64,000 bases of DNA from Mucilaginibacter flavus (GTDB taxonomy: Bacteria; Bacteroidota; Bacteroidia; Sphingobacteriales; Sphingobacteriaceae). The stretch is from NCBI RefSeq assembly GCF_030409315.1, contig NZ_JAUFPS010000040.1:120660-184659 (forward strand), written 5' to 3'. The notes under the pieces are model-generated. The model was not told the DNA's origin. It was given only the letters and a program-made list of their open reading frames with translations, and searched no databases. Below are positions 34,113 through 42,508 of this stretch, piece by piece. How positions within the stretch are numbered: position 1 is the first letter of the stretch; every line of letters begins with the position of its first letter. Both the position numbers and the translations under genes were made by a program.

Positions 34113-34592
34113 TTAGTCCTCATTTACAAATGAGCGTAGCATCCAGGTATTTTTTTCGTTGAACTGCATAAAGCGGTTTACCATATCATTGGTACCGTCA
34201 TCGCCTGCATCAGCGGTAATGTTTAGAATTTCGCGCTCTTTTGCAATCAAAAATGCAAGATCGTCAATAATGGCTTTAACCATTAAAGTATCCTTTAAGC
34301 CAATGGTTTGGATCTCTTTAATTTCGGCAGTTTTAATGTAATCGTTAAAAGTACTGTAAGGGGCTTTACCTAATGATAAAATCCTTTCGGCAAGTTCATC
34401 AATAGTTAAAAGAGCAGCAGTGTACAGCTCTTCAAATTTAAGGTGCAGGGTAAAAAAGCTTGGGCCTTTTACATTCCAGTGGCATCCGCGCAATTTCTGG
34501 TAGTGAATATGGTAGTTGGCTAACAGATCATTCAGGTGATCTACAACGGGTTTTACTTTTACTTCTTCGAGGCTGATTTCTTCGGCATTCAT
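34113..34592 (-). CDS. dps: Dps-family DNA-protection ferritin
   Basis: A 159-residue ferritin-like protein. The ATG at 34592 is chosen; a longer frame would add 30 unrelated residues. Ferroxidase-type residues appear in YHIHYQKLRGCHWNVKGPSF and LHLKFEELYTAALLTIDELAERI, the intersubunit His/Asp/Glu signature of Dps. It oxidises and stores iron using peroxide and shields DNA in starvation or oxidative stress. Monocistronic, divergent from the DUF4905 gene. Confidence 0.9.
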   Translation of the reverse strand: MNAEEISLEEVKVKPVVDHLNDLLANYHIHYQKLRGCHWNVKGPSFFTLHLKFEELYTAALLTIDELAERILSLGKAPYSTFNDYIKTAEIKEIQTIGLKDTLMVKAIIDDLAFLIAKEREILNITADAGDDGTNDMVNRFMQFNEKNTWMLRSFVNED

Positions 34593-34687
34593 GTTATTAG
34601 TGATTTTAGTTTTTAAACACAGGTTGGGTATCAATGTTTGGTAAAAATAAACAGTTTTGAACATAAGTAAGCATATTTGCAAACTTT

Positions 34688-35452
34688 ATGACAAAGCTGC
34701 TACCAACCATACAACATCAATGCAAACTACCTATCTGGCGGTTAGAAATTGACGAAATAAGCAATCTTATTTTTCTTGAAATAAGGGATACCGCAAATAA
34801 GCAGGTAAGCTTTACGTCGATAGAATTGAATAATGGAACAGTTAATTTTGAAGATATAAGCATGCCCGAGCGTTGGCTTACAGGCATTGAAGCCGCTTAT
34901 GATGGCGTACTGCTCATCCATAATTATCAATCAGAAAACGGACCTGTGCACAAGGGCTTAACAGCCATTGATGGCATCACTGGGCAAACCTTATGGAGCA
35001 ATTACACCCTGGGCTTTGATCAGCTATCGGTAAACGGTCCGGTGGTTTATAATTCCCAGATCCAGCCTAAAAGGCCGGCGTTAGTCGATATTAAAAATGG
35101 AACTACTTTAAGGGCCTATGAGCCTGTAATCGATACGCTTTTACACAACCAAATATTTGCCGCCCAGCTACTTCCCACAGCCTTTTTAAACACGGTTGAA
35201 CTCCCTGCCAAACCTTACGGAAATACGGTGCATTACATGGAGTACAATAGTTATAGAATTGTATCTTTGCACACGTTTTTGGCCGAACAGCTTGAACAGC
35301 ACCTTTACATTTTTAATGGCGAAGGCAATGTTGTTTACCACGATTTATTGCAAAGCGGTATACAAAAATTACAACCCGAGGCGTTTGTAGTACATAAGAA
35401 TAAGCTGATCTACCTCAAAAACAGATCGGAATTAATAATTTTAAATTTATAA
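34688..35452 (+). CDS. DUF4905-domain protein
   Basis: A 254-residue soluble protein rich in beta strands, with repeats of propeller type (IWRLEIDEISNLIFLEIRD, GLTAIDGITGQTLWSNYTLG). It fits DUF4905, a family I recall mainly from Sphingobacteriaceae and relatives. No signal peptide or catalytic motif is visible. It is 21 bases ahead of the LysM gene, and these two plus udk form a likely operon. Function unknown. Confidence 0.7.
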   Translation: MTKLLPTIQHQCKLPIWRLEIDEISNLIFLEIRDTANKQVSFTSIELNNGTVNFEDISMPERWLTGIEAAYDGVLLIHNYQSENGPVHKGLTAIDGITGQTLWSNYTLGFDQLSVNGPVVYNSQIQPKRPALVDIKNGTTLRAYEPVIDTLLHNQIFAAQLLPTAFLNTVELPAKPYGNTVHYMEYNSYRIVSLHTFLAEQLEQHLYIFNGEGNVVYHDLLQSGIQKLQPEAFVVHKNKLIYLKNRSELIILNL

Positions 35453-35473
35453 AATACTGTATTGTAACATATT

Positions 35474-36514
35474 ATGAAATTAAAGATCCTTTTATTGATC
35501 GCTCCTTTATTAACCATCTCTGCGTCACTTTTCGCCCACACCGCCAAAGATTCTATCGGTGTTGAAAATCAAAACGGCAAAAAAGTTATCCTTCACAAAC
35601 TTGATCCTAAAGACAATTATTACTCGATAGGTCGCCGCTATAAAGTGAGCCCGAAAGCCATTATTCAGTTCAACAACAACGCGCCACTTAAAATTGGCGG
35701 TACCGTTAAAGTACCTACCGATTTGCCATTTGATGGTTCGACAGCCCAGGTTGCAGAGCAGGTACAACAAACTAAAGCCGCTGTGCAACAAACTGTAGTT
35801 CAGCAAAAACCACAGGTACAGCCAGCGGTTACCAAACCGCAGGTACAAACGCCGCCGGTTACCCAACAACCAGCTCCTGCTGTACAACAGCCGGTTGCCG
35901 TTGCTCCAAAACCGGTTACACCAGCATCCACTCCAGCACAGCAAACAACTGCGGCTGTTAATTTAGATAACGTTCAACAGTACAAAGTATCGGCCGGCGA
36001 AACTGTGTTTTCTATTGCCAAACGTTTCAATACTTCTGTTGATGACATTCGTACGCTTAATAATTTGCCTAACGACGACCTAAAAGCCGATCAGATTATT
36101 AAAGTGCGTACCGGTATGCCGCCAGAAGATCGCCCGGTAGCAAAACAGGATGCTTTAAAACCGGATTCAAATACCATGGCTACGGATACCGCTGGTGCTG
36201 ATGCCAAATTTAAAGCCAATCGTTTTGGCTTATATGAAAAGAATGAAAAAGGCGTAGCTACCTGGATTGATGATACCAGTCTTGACCCTAAAAAAGAATT
36301 GGTTTTACACCGCACCGCTCCTATTGGCACGGTAATTAAAATTACCAACCCCATGAATAACCATACCACTTACGCAAAAGTAGTAGGCCGGTTTACGGAT
36401 AGCGAGGCTACCAAAAACGTACTCATTGTAATGACCAAAAATACCGCCGATGCATTAGGCGCTTTAGATAAACGCATTAACGTAAATATCAGCTACGGTA
36501 GTCCGAATGAATAA
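35474..36514 (+). CDS. LysM protein with RlpA-like C-terminal domain
   Basis: A 346-residue exported protein with a signal peptide (LLLIAPLLTISASLFA). LysM 1 (about 35-80, KDNYYSIGRRYKVSPKAIIQ), a Gln/Pro/Val-rich linker (about 95-160) and LysM 2 (about 168-215, KVSAGETVFSIAKRFNTSVD) bind peptidoglycan. The C-terminus (about 258-342: APIGTVIKITNPMNN, KVVGRFTDSE) resembles a double-psi barrel of RlpA, without clear catalytic Asp. It acts in the periplasm. It overlaps udk by 8 bases. Confidence 0.8.
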   Translation: MKLKILLLIAPLLTISASLFAHTAKDSIGVENQNGKKVILHKLDPKDNYYSIGRRYKVSPKAIIQFNNNAPLKIGGTVKVPTDLPFDGSTAQVAEQVQQTKAAVQQTVVQQKPQVQPAVTKPQVQTPPVTQQPAPAVQQPVAVAPKPVTPASTPAQQTTAAVNLDNVQQYKVSAGETVFSIAKRFNTSVDDIRTLNNLPNDDLKADQIIKVRTGMPPEDRPVAKQDALKPDSNTMATDTAGADAKFKANRFGLYEKNEKGVATWIDDTSLDPKKELVLHRTAPIGTVIKITNPMNNHTTYAKVVGRFTDSEATKNVLIVMTKNTADALGALDKRINVNISYGSPNE

Positions 36515-37139
36515 ACCATATATTATTGGGATTGCCGGCGGAAGCGGGTCTGGCAAAACTTTTTTTTTGAAGTGTTTTTTGGAGCATTTTACTGCCGAAG
36601 AAGTATCACTTGTTTCGCAGGATGATTATTACATCCCCGTGGCCCATAACATGACCAAGGAGGAAAATAAGCTGTACAACTTCGATTTGCCATCAACTAT
36701 AGACGACCGGCATTTTCATGATGATATTGGTAAGCTTTTAAACAAAGAGCCAATCATCAAACATGAGTATACCTTCAATAATCCCGATGCTATACCCAAG
36801 GTGCTTGAAATAAAGCCTGCGCCGATACTCATTGTTGAAGGATTGTTTATCCTTCACTTTAAGGAAATTGCCGGCATGCTGGATATGAAAATATTTATTG
36901 AAGCTGATGATGAGGTAGCCCTTCAACGTCGCCTTAAACGTGATTTAATAGAGCGCGGCTATTCGCACGATGATGTGATGTATAAATGGGAAAACCATGT
37001 TGTACCGGCCTACAAAGAGTTCCTGTTGCCTTATAAATACGAGTGTGATAAAATAATCACCAACAATACCCACGTTGCCGATGATATCATCGCGGTAACG
37101 GAAGAGATTTCAGCAGATTTGAGGAAGAGGCTATTTTAA
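36507..37139 (+). CDS. udk: Uridine kinase
   Basis: A 210-residue P-loop kinase that phosphorylates uridine or cytidine in pyrimidine salvage. It has Walker A GIAGGSGSGKT near the N-terminus, the substrate region SQDDYYIPVAHNMTKEE and NFDLPSTIDDRHFHDDI, and the lid RRLKRDLIERGYSHDDV. Length matches the family. The start overlaps the LysM gene by 8 bases, so it is translated from the same mRNA. Confidence 0.9.
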   Translation: MNKPYIIGIAGGSGSGKTFFLKCFLEHFTAEEVSLVSQDDYYIPVAHNMTKEENKLYNFDLPSTIDDRHFHDDIGKLLNKEPIIKHEYTFNNPDAIPKVLEIKPAPILIVEGLFILHFKEIAGMLDMKIFIEADDEVALQRRLKRDLIERGYSHDDVMYKWENHVVPAYKEFLLPYKYECDKIITNNTHVADDIIAVTEEISADLRKRLF

Positions 37140-37254
37140 AAGAATTTGAGGATTTTAGAATTTGAAAATGATTTTTCAGGTGGATATTCATTAGTTTAAT
37201 ATCAATAAGAGTTTCGACGGTATATGCCAAAATATTAAACCACCAGTTTCTCCT

Positions 37255-37319
37255 GCTCCATAGGAGCAAAAGCTTTGTAGCAAACAAAACCACAAGAATT
37301 TTGCTCCGTAGGTGCAAAA
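37255..37319. repeat. Left-end palindromic motifs of the Y1 transposase element
   Basis: CTCCATAGGAGCAAAAGCTT (from about 37256, continuing TTGTAG) is an inverted version of CTACAAAGCTTTTGTCCCTA at 37888-37907 on the right. A second palindrome, TTTTGCTCCGTAGGTGCAAA, lies at about 37299-37318. Such hairpins flank RAYT/IS200-type genes and are the usual recognition structures. Confidence 0.65.
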
Positions 37320-37328
37320 CCTGACAAA

Positions 37329-37790
37329 CTATTCGGGCAATCTGAAAATGTATTGTTCTTCAAAAGGGATATCGAAATTCTTTAACATTTCCCGGTATTC
37401 GTCTAAAAAGGTTTTCTTTTGATGATGTTCCTGCTGACTTAATATGTATTTCACCACCTGGTCTATTTGCGACCTGCTATGACTAAAAGCGCCGTAGCCT
37501 TCCTGCCATTGAAATTTCCCCAATGTTAATTTTTCTTTATTGATCCATTCGGAGGAATCGCCTTTAACCTTTCGCATCAGATCTGAAATGGATTGATTTG
37601 GGTTTAGGCCGACGAACATATGCAGATGATCGGGCATATTGTTAATGGCAAGCATTTTATGCCCGTGATTTTGGGTGATAGCAGTGATGTATAAGCGCAG
37701 TCGCTCATCCCAATCGGTATTTAATAATGAAGCACGGTATTTAGCGGCAAATACGAAATGAATATAAAGTTGGGAAAAGGTGTTAGGCAT
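37329..37790 (-). CDS. Y1 (IS200/IS605-like, RAYT-type) transposase
   Basis: A 153-residue single-strand DNA transposase of the HUH class. The HUH motif is DHLHMFVGL (about 55-63) and the catalytic tyrosine fits QIDQVVKYILSQQ (about 115). It opens MPNTFSQLYIHFVFAAKYR, as in transposases of the REP-associated group. No TnpB or second gene accompanies it. Flanking short palindromes, inverted to each other, make it a likely RAYT or IS200-like unit of about 670 bases. Confidence 0.85.
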   Translation of the reverse strand: MPNTFSQLYIHFVFAAKYRASLLNTDWDERLRLYITAITQNHGHKMLAINNMPDHLHMFVGLNPNQSISDLMRKVKGDSSEWINKEKLTLGKFQWQEGYGAFSHSRSQIDQVVKYILSQQEHHQKKTFLDEYREMLKNFDIPFEEQYIFRLPE

Positions 37791-37847
37791 AAGGTTGAAA
37801 TGGCACGAGGGTTTAATTAAAATATATGTCGAAATGGCGATTAGGTC

Positions 37848-37914
37848 GAGGCCCTACGGGACTCCAAAATGAGGCTTACATTATTTCTACAAAGCTTTTG
37901 TCCCTACGGGACAT
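37848..37914. repeat. Right-end palindromic motifs of the Y1 transposase element
   Basis: GGCCCTACGGGAC (about 37850-37862) and GTCCCTACGGGAC (about 37900-37912) are short palindromes with the same CCTACGGG core. The second is preceded by CTACAAAGCTTTTG, the inverted counterpart of the left end. Confidence 0.65.
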
Positions 37915-37982
37915 TTCTATCGAATAATTTTGTGGTGAATACTGTTATATCAAAACTATTTTCAAATCCTCAAATTCAAAAA

Positions 37983-38324
37983 TTAAATCCTGTTCCCAAT
38001 CAATTCCCGTGTTTGGTTGTGGTAGTCTTCTTTGTTGATGGCACCAGTGTTGAACATATCCCTGAGACGGATGAGTTCGGCTTCTACTTTGGGACAGCAA
38101 TCGGCGGTGTTTGAGCGGTATGCTCTAAGTGGATCTTTATCGGTATTGAGGCCCCATACCAGCGAAATTACCCAGCCGATGATAGTCCACCCTAAAAAGA
38201 TGTTCAATAGCAAAACAGTCCTGTAGTTACATTTTTCGCACGCCAAAATCGACGGCAAAAAGTAAATCGGTGTTATAATTACCAGAAATACAAACAGTAG
38301 TATCAATTCAGAAGATCCTATCAT
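37983..38324 (-). CDS. Superinfection-immunity-like membrane protein
   Basis: A 113-residue protein with two membrane helices: LILLFVFLVIITPIYFLPSI and VLLLNIFLGWTIIGWVISLVW. The NIFLGWTIIGWVISLVW block is the signature of the Imm_superinfect family (PF14373), named for phage T4 Imm but widespread in bacteria. The C-terminal helix (LIRLRDMFNTGAINKEDYHN) is SHOCT-like. ATG at 38324 is preferred to an upstream TTG. No phage genes are nearby. Function unknown. Confidence 0.75.
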   Translation of the reverse strand: MIGSSELILLFVFLVIITPIYFLPSILACEKCNYRTVLLLNIFLGWTIIGWVISLVWGLNTDKDPLRAYRSNTADCCPKVEAELIRLRDMFNTGAINKEDYHNQTRELIGNRI

Positions 38325-38398
38325 ATCAATGTAAACTTTTGTACTTATACGCAAGTTAACAATTTTAAGATATGATTTGATTTAAAATTTATTTTTTA

Positions 38399-39055
38399 TC
38401 AAATTAAAATTTCGGGTATCTCCCCCTCTACCAGCAATTTCCCGGCAGTTGCATTAATAATTTCTTCCACGCTGACGCCCGGGGCACGTTCTAATAACTT
38501 AAAACCTCCCTGCGGCAGTACATCAAATACACCCAATTCGGTCACAATCTTTTTAACACAGTGTACTCCTGTAAGCGGCAGGGTGCAATTGGGGAGTAAT
38601 TTAGATTCTCCGGCTTTATTTACATGCTGCATGGCTACAATGATATTTTCGGCCGAGGCCACCAAATCCATAGCGCCGCCCATTCCTTTCACCATTTTTC
38701 CGGGAATTTTCCAATTGGCTATATCGCCGTTTTCTGACACCTCCATGGCCCCCAAAATAGTAAGGTTAACTTTCCTGGCCCTGATCATGCCAAAGCTCAT
38801 GGCAGAATCAAAAGTAGCCGAGCCGGGCAGCATGGTAATGGTTTGTTTACCAGCGTTAATCAAATCAGGGTCTTCCTCCCCCTCAAACGGAAAAGGCCCC
38901 ATACCCAGCAACCCGTTTTCTGATTGTAAAACCACATCCATAGTTTCGGGAATGTAATTAGCCACCAGTGTGGGAATGCCAATACCCAGGTTTACATAGT
39001 ACCCGTCTTTTATCTCTTTGGCGATGCGTTTAGCTATGCCTTGTTTGTCTAACAT
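38399..39055 (-). CDS. scoB: 3-oxoacid CoA-transferase subunit B
   Basis: A 218-residue beta subunit of the succinyl-CoA:3-ketoacid (or acetoacetyl-CoA) transferase. It holds the catalytic glutamate in VVLQSENGLLGMGP, then GGAMDLVASAENIIVAMQH and the C-terminal PGVSVEEIINATAGKLLVEG. ATG at 39055 is chosen; a longer frame runs back into a repeat. It activates ketoacids in ketone-body or branched acid breakdown. It is second in a minus-strand pair, separated from subunit A by a 167-base gap with an inverted repeat. Confidence 0.88.
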   Translation of the reverse strand: MLDKQGIAKRIAKEIKDGYYVNLGIGIPTLVANYIPETMDVVLQSENGLLGMGPFPFEGEEDPDLINAGKQTITMLPGSATFDSAMSFGMIRARKVNLTILGAMEVSENGDIANWKIPGKMVKGMGGAMDLVASAENIIVAMQHVNKAGESKLLPNCTLPLTGVHCVKKIVTELGVFDVLPQGGFKLLERAPGVSVEEIINATAGKLLVEGEIPEILI

Positions 39056-39083
39056 AAATCTTTTAATTTGAATTGTTGATGAA

Positions 39084-39175
39084 GTTATGCCGAACTTGTT
39101 TCGGCAACCCACTTGCTAAATGTACTTCATGCTAATTACCTGTTCCGTGGGGTCCCGAAACAAGTTCGGCATGAC
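39084..39175. repeat. Long inverted repeat, GCCGAACTTGTTTCGG family (copy 1)
   Basis: Arms at 39084-39110 and 39149-39175 are complementary (ATGCCGAACTTGTTTCGG against CCGAAACAAGTTCGGCAT). The element sits inside the CoA-transferase operon between subunits A and B. A second member is at 48852-48943. Confidence 0.75.
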
Positions 39176-39222
39176 TTACACTTTTCATCAATAACAGGGT
39201 AGTTGTCCTTGTTCCTTTGTCC

Positions 39223-39921
39223 TTACTCCTTCTTTCTCACCGTCCTCTGTTCAATCCTCTTTTCATAATTCACTCCCTTAAAAATCCTATGCACATAAAT
39301 ACCCGGTGTATGAATATGATCGGGGTCTAACTCGCCAGGTTCAACTAACTCTTCCACTTCGGCAATGGTGATTTTGCCGGCCATGGCCATTACCGGATTA
39401 AAATTGCGGGCTGTCGACTTATAGATAAGGTTGCCCATGGTATCGCCTTTCCAGGCTTTTACAATAGCGAAATCGGCATCAAAGGCCATTTCCATCAGGT
39501 AATCTTTGCCGTTAAAGTTTCTTACTTCTTTGCCGATGGCTACTTCGGTGCCTACGCCGGCGGGGGTAAATATAGCTGGCATGCCGTAGCCGGCTGCCAT
39601 ACAACGGGTAGCAAGGGTTCCTTGGGGAATCAGGTCCACTTCCAATTCACCGCTTAACAGTTGCCGTTCAAATTCGGCGTTTTCGCCTACGTAGGAGGAG
39701 ATCATTTTTTTTACCTGCCGCTGTTTCAGCATCAGTCCGATACCGAAGTCATCAACGCCGGCATTGTTGCTGATACAGGTGAGTTGCTTTACACCTTTTT
39801 TTACCAGGGCGGCTATACAGTTTTCGGGTAATCCGCACATGCCAAAACCGCCCAACATCAAAGTCATACCATCCTCAATGTCGCGGATGGCCTCATCGGC
39901 ACCACTAACTACTTTATTCAT
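39223..39921 (-). CDS. scoA: 3-oxoacid CoA-transferase subunit A
   Basis: A 232-residue alpha subunit. It shows GMTLMLGGFGMCGLPENCI (the CoA-binding glycine loop), ISNNAGVDDFGIGLML and GTLATRCMAAGYGMPAIFTP, followed by GLMEMAFDADFAIVKAWK-like strands. It partners subunit B encoded downstream. The two are likely transcribed together despite the repeat element between them. Confidence 0.9.
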   Translation of the reverse strand: MNKVVSGADEAIRDIEDGMTLMLGGFGMCGLPENCIAALVKKGVKQLTCISNNAGVDDFGIGLMLKQRQVKKMISSYVGENAEFERQLLSGELEVDLIPQGTLATRCMAAGYGMPAIFTPAGVGTEVAIGKEVRNFNGKDYLMEMAFDADFAIVKAWKGDTMGNLIYKSTARNFNPVMAMAGKITIAEVEELVEPGELDPDHIHTPGIYVHRIFKGVNYEKRIEQRTVRKKE

Positions 39922-40167
39922 GTTTTATAATTGGTTATATCAAAGCTACGTGAATAGAATCAGGAATCAAGAGTCAAGAATTAAGATTTTATGGGGTAAC
40001 CAGGAAATTTTGTATTTACAATGCATTTGATTTAACAGCAACGATTTACCGTGCCGAAGCTGTCCTAATTCTTGATTCTCAATTGTATTTATGTCGCCGT
40101 AATTAAATAAATAAAACAATTAGAAAATTCAGGCCTTATAATTATTACATCAACACTATAAAAACCA

Positions 40168-40734
40168 ATGGAATTAAGAGATGACGAGACCCGTGAGGAG
40201 AAAGTTCTTCAAAACGAGCAAACACAGGGTAAACCTAATGCTTACCAGATAGATGACGACAGCAACCTTACCGAAGAAGATTTGCAGCGCGGTTTTTTCA
40301 CCTCAAAAGAGGATATGAAAAAACAGGATGCACCGGGGATGGAAGGACATGGGATGGGGGGCCAAAATTTCGGCGAAAATAACCTGACGCCATCGGGTAA
40401 TGACCCGGCAAATCCATCACAAATGGCGGGGGATAACAATGAATATTTTAGACGAACCCAACCGGCTGAAGAACATCCGGAAAATAATAACTTTAAAGAC
40501 CCCAAACAGTTAGGGCAATCAAATTATAGCGGAACAATGACTGCATCGCAAAACGGCAGATCGGACGAAGACAGCGGAGAAACTACAGCAAGCGACGACG
40601 AAAAACAGCCCGATCCGCAAACTCAGCAACCTTACCAGGAAGGCACCGCCGATGACGATGGAAAAACAAGCGACGACCAACCTAACATCCCCGGGCCAAA
40701 CGAGGTACCGGACCAGCAAAAGGTGGGGGAGTGA
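40168..40734 (+). CDS. Acidic, intrinsically disordered hypothetical protein
   Basis: A 188-residue protein made almost wholly of polar residues (Asp, Glu, Asn, Gln, Pro, Gly, Ser, Thr), with no hydrophobic core, signal peptide or recognisable domain. It opens MELRDDETREEKVLQNEQTQ and ends in DDDGKTSDDQPNIPGPNEVP. A short ordered-looking piece is LTEEDLQRGFFTSKEDMKKQ (about 34-53). Similar hydrophilic proteins in Bacteroidota may be stress-related, but that is a guess. Confidence 0.6.
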   Translation: MELRDDETREEKVLQNEQTQGKPNAYQIDDDSNLTEEDLQRGFFTSKEDMKKQDAPGMEGHGMGGQNFGENNLTPSGNDPANPSQMAGDNNEYFRRTQPAEEHPENNNFKDPKQLGQSNYSGTMTASQNGRSDEDSGETTASDDEKQPDPQTQQPYQEGTADDDGKTSDDQPNIPGPNEVPDQQKVGE

Positions 40735-40742
40735 TTTTGAGC

Positions 40743-40868
40743 GATGTGCAGATGAAGGGTATGATGTGCAGATATGCAGATTTCAAACATGAAGATGAAT
40801 TTAAAACAGATTCCGATTTTTAAATCATTTTTTCATCTGAAATCTGCACATCTGAAATCTGCACATTT
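40743..40868. repeat. TGTGCAGAT word cluster
   Basis: Several copies of TGTGCAGAT, in both orientations (for example AATCTGCACATCTGAAATCT near 40842-40861), lie at the 3' end of the CE2 esterase gene. The same word set recurs at 60869-60901 after the PAP2 gene. It has some fold-back potential; probably a dispersed repeat. Confidence 0.5.
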
Positions 40869-40872
40869 AATC

Positions 40873-41958
40873 TCACCATTTAATGTTCTTATCCATATAC
40901 CCAATCAAATCATCGGCCATGGCCTGTTGTTCTTTGGCGCTGGGGTGGCCGGGGGTATTTTTATAGGGGATCATGTGGGTGTAAATGGCTTTATCATTTA
41001 AGCCGGCGACTGCTTTTTCAATATATCCCGGCCATGGCGAACCTTCTTTAGTACCATCCATGGCTCCAAGTATGCAAAGTATTTGCGCCTTAGGATACTT
41101 TTTGCGGATGTTTTTAACCAGTTCGCGGTAGGCCTTTACAATCTGATCCGGCTCGGGAGCCTTGGTGCCAAAACGCTCCTTAAATTGCGGATTATCCGGC
41201 ATTTTAGTTATCCACGAGTCGTTTTGGAACAGGTTGATCACAACCACATCCGGCGTGTATTTGCTAAAATCCCACATGCTGGTTGGGTCAGTAGGATCTA
41301 AGCGGTTGTAAAGCTCGGGCATAATAAGCGGGAACCAGCTCACCAGTACACCTATACCACTTTTAGCTGTGCATACGTAAGAGGCATCGTAATGGCGGGC
41401 GGTGATGGCGGCATAGCTGATATAGCCGTTTTCATAAGGAGCGCTACCCCTATCCTTGCCGGTGGTATCCTCATCGGCGTAACCACAGGTAATGGAATCG
41501 CCAAAAAATTCAACTTTGCGTTTCTTTACCGGCGGCGGTGCTAATACCGAGGCTCCTTTATCTAAAATAAACTGGTAAAAAATGGTTTTGCCCATCTCCC
41601 ACTCACTGCGCTTAAAAATTTCGACGCTATGAGGACCGTTGGATAAGCCTTCGGCAAGGGTGTATGTTCTTTTGGTATTATCCAGATGAATAGTGTTGGT
41701 TACTTTACCATCAACTATTACCGTAAAATAGTTATCCCCCCGCTCATCCTGCAAAAGTACCGATGCGCCGGTACCATTAAAATTAATCATAGCTGAAGAC
41801 CCAGTCCAATAAAACTCGGCCGCTTCGTCAGTTTGATTTATCCGGCCGGTATACCGAATGTGGGCATCCTTACTTTTAAGCACCAGGCTTTGGGCCCTAC
41901 AGTCTGAAAGCGCACCAGTGGTAACCAGGAACAAAACTATGAGGTATATCTTACGCAT
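40873..41958 (-). CDS. CE2-like carbohydrate esterase (SGNH hydrolase)
   Basis: A 361-residue exported esterase with a signal peptide (IVLFLVTTGALSDCRAQ). A jelly-roll domain (about 25-140: HIRYTGRINQTDEAAEFYW, HSVEIFKRSEWEMG) is followed by an SGNH hydrolase (about 150-361) with the nucleophile in VEFFGDSITCGYADE, NLFQNDSW and the His/Asp end in PSAKEQQAMADDL (NTPGHPSA). This order is that of family CE2, which removes acetyl groups from xylan or glucomannan. It stands alone with the downstream repeat. Confidence 0.8.
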   Translation of the reverse strand: MRKIYLIVLFLVTTGALSDCRAQSLVLKSKDAHIRYTGRINQTDEAAEFYWTGSSAMINFNGTGASVLLQDERGDNYFTVIVDGKVTNTIHLDNTKRTYTLAEGLSNGPHSVEIFKRSEWEMGKTIFYQFILDKGASVLAPPPVKKRKVEFFGDSITCGYADEDTTGKDRGSAPYENGYISYAAITARHYDASYVCTAKSGIGVLVSWFPLIMPELYNRLDPTDPTSMWDFSKYTPDVVVINLFQNDSWITKMPDNPQFKERFGTKAPEPDQIVKAYRELVKNIRKKYPKAQILCILGAMDGTKEGSPWPGYIEKAVAGLNDKAIYTHMIPYKNTPGHPSAKEQQAMADDLIGYMDKNIKW

Positions 41959-42108
41959 ATTTTAGGACTATTAGACTGTTGGACAGTTGGACTGTTAGAC
42001 AAAAGAGTAAAGACTTAAAGATAAAGGACTATATTATTAAATTAACTATACTTTTTCACCAATGGCCAATGACGCGAAGCAAATGACCAATGACTGCGAA
42101 GCAATGAA

Positions 42109-42477
42109 CTAATCCAAATCCATCGGGGTGCCAAACTGCAATAGGTAACCGTTATAATCATATACGGCAAACTCGCGCATGCCGTAATCAAAGGTTTCTA
42201 TAGGATAACAGATGACGGCATTGTCTTTAAGTTCGTTCCAAATGGCATCAACCTTATCGGTACGGATATACAATGACCCTGTAAACTTAGGCATGTTGAA
42301 TGGCTCATGCTCAATAGGTAAAGAAAACATTACCTCAACTTCATCCCTGCTCACCGTGGCCCAGCTCCAATCATCTGCATAACCCACGCAGGTAAAGCCC
42401 AGGTTATTGATATAAAAATCGACTGTCGCCCGTACTTCACGGGTGTATAACATGGGGGTAATGTTCTTTAAGGCCAT
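42109..42477 (-). CDS. VOC/glyoxalase-like protein
   Basis: A 122-residue vicinal-oxygen-chelate protein of two beta-alpha-beta-beta-beta modules: ITPMLYTREVRATVDFYINN then LGFTCVGYADDWSWATV, and IRTDKVDAIWNELKD then AVYDYNGYLLQFGTP. Only some of the usual metal ligands are seen, as in bleomycin-resistance type members. It follows mutS2 by 31 bases. Substrate unknown. Confidence 0.8.
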   Translation of the reverse strand: MALKNITPMLYTREVRATVDFYINNLGFTCVGYADDWSWATVSRDEVEVMFSLPIEHEPFNMPKFTGSLYIRTDKVDAIWNELKDNAVICYPIETFDYGMREFAVYDYNGYLLQFGTPMDLD

Positions 42478-42508
42478 TGGTTCTATAATATTTTGAAAAT
42501 ATACTAAC

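Noticed and set aside
37983..38324. A phage remnant based on the superinfection-immunity-like protein
   Set aside because: The family is common in bacterial chromosomes and no phage genes are around it.
41960..42000. GACTGTT/GGACAGTT tandem words as a regulatory array
   Set aside because: Short low-complexity sequence without symmetry or a clear link to a promoter.
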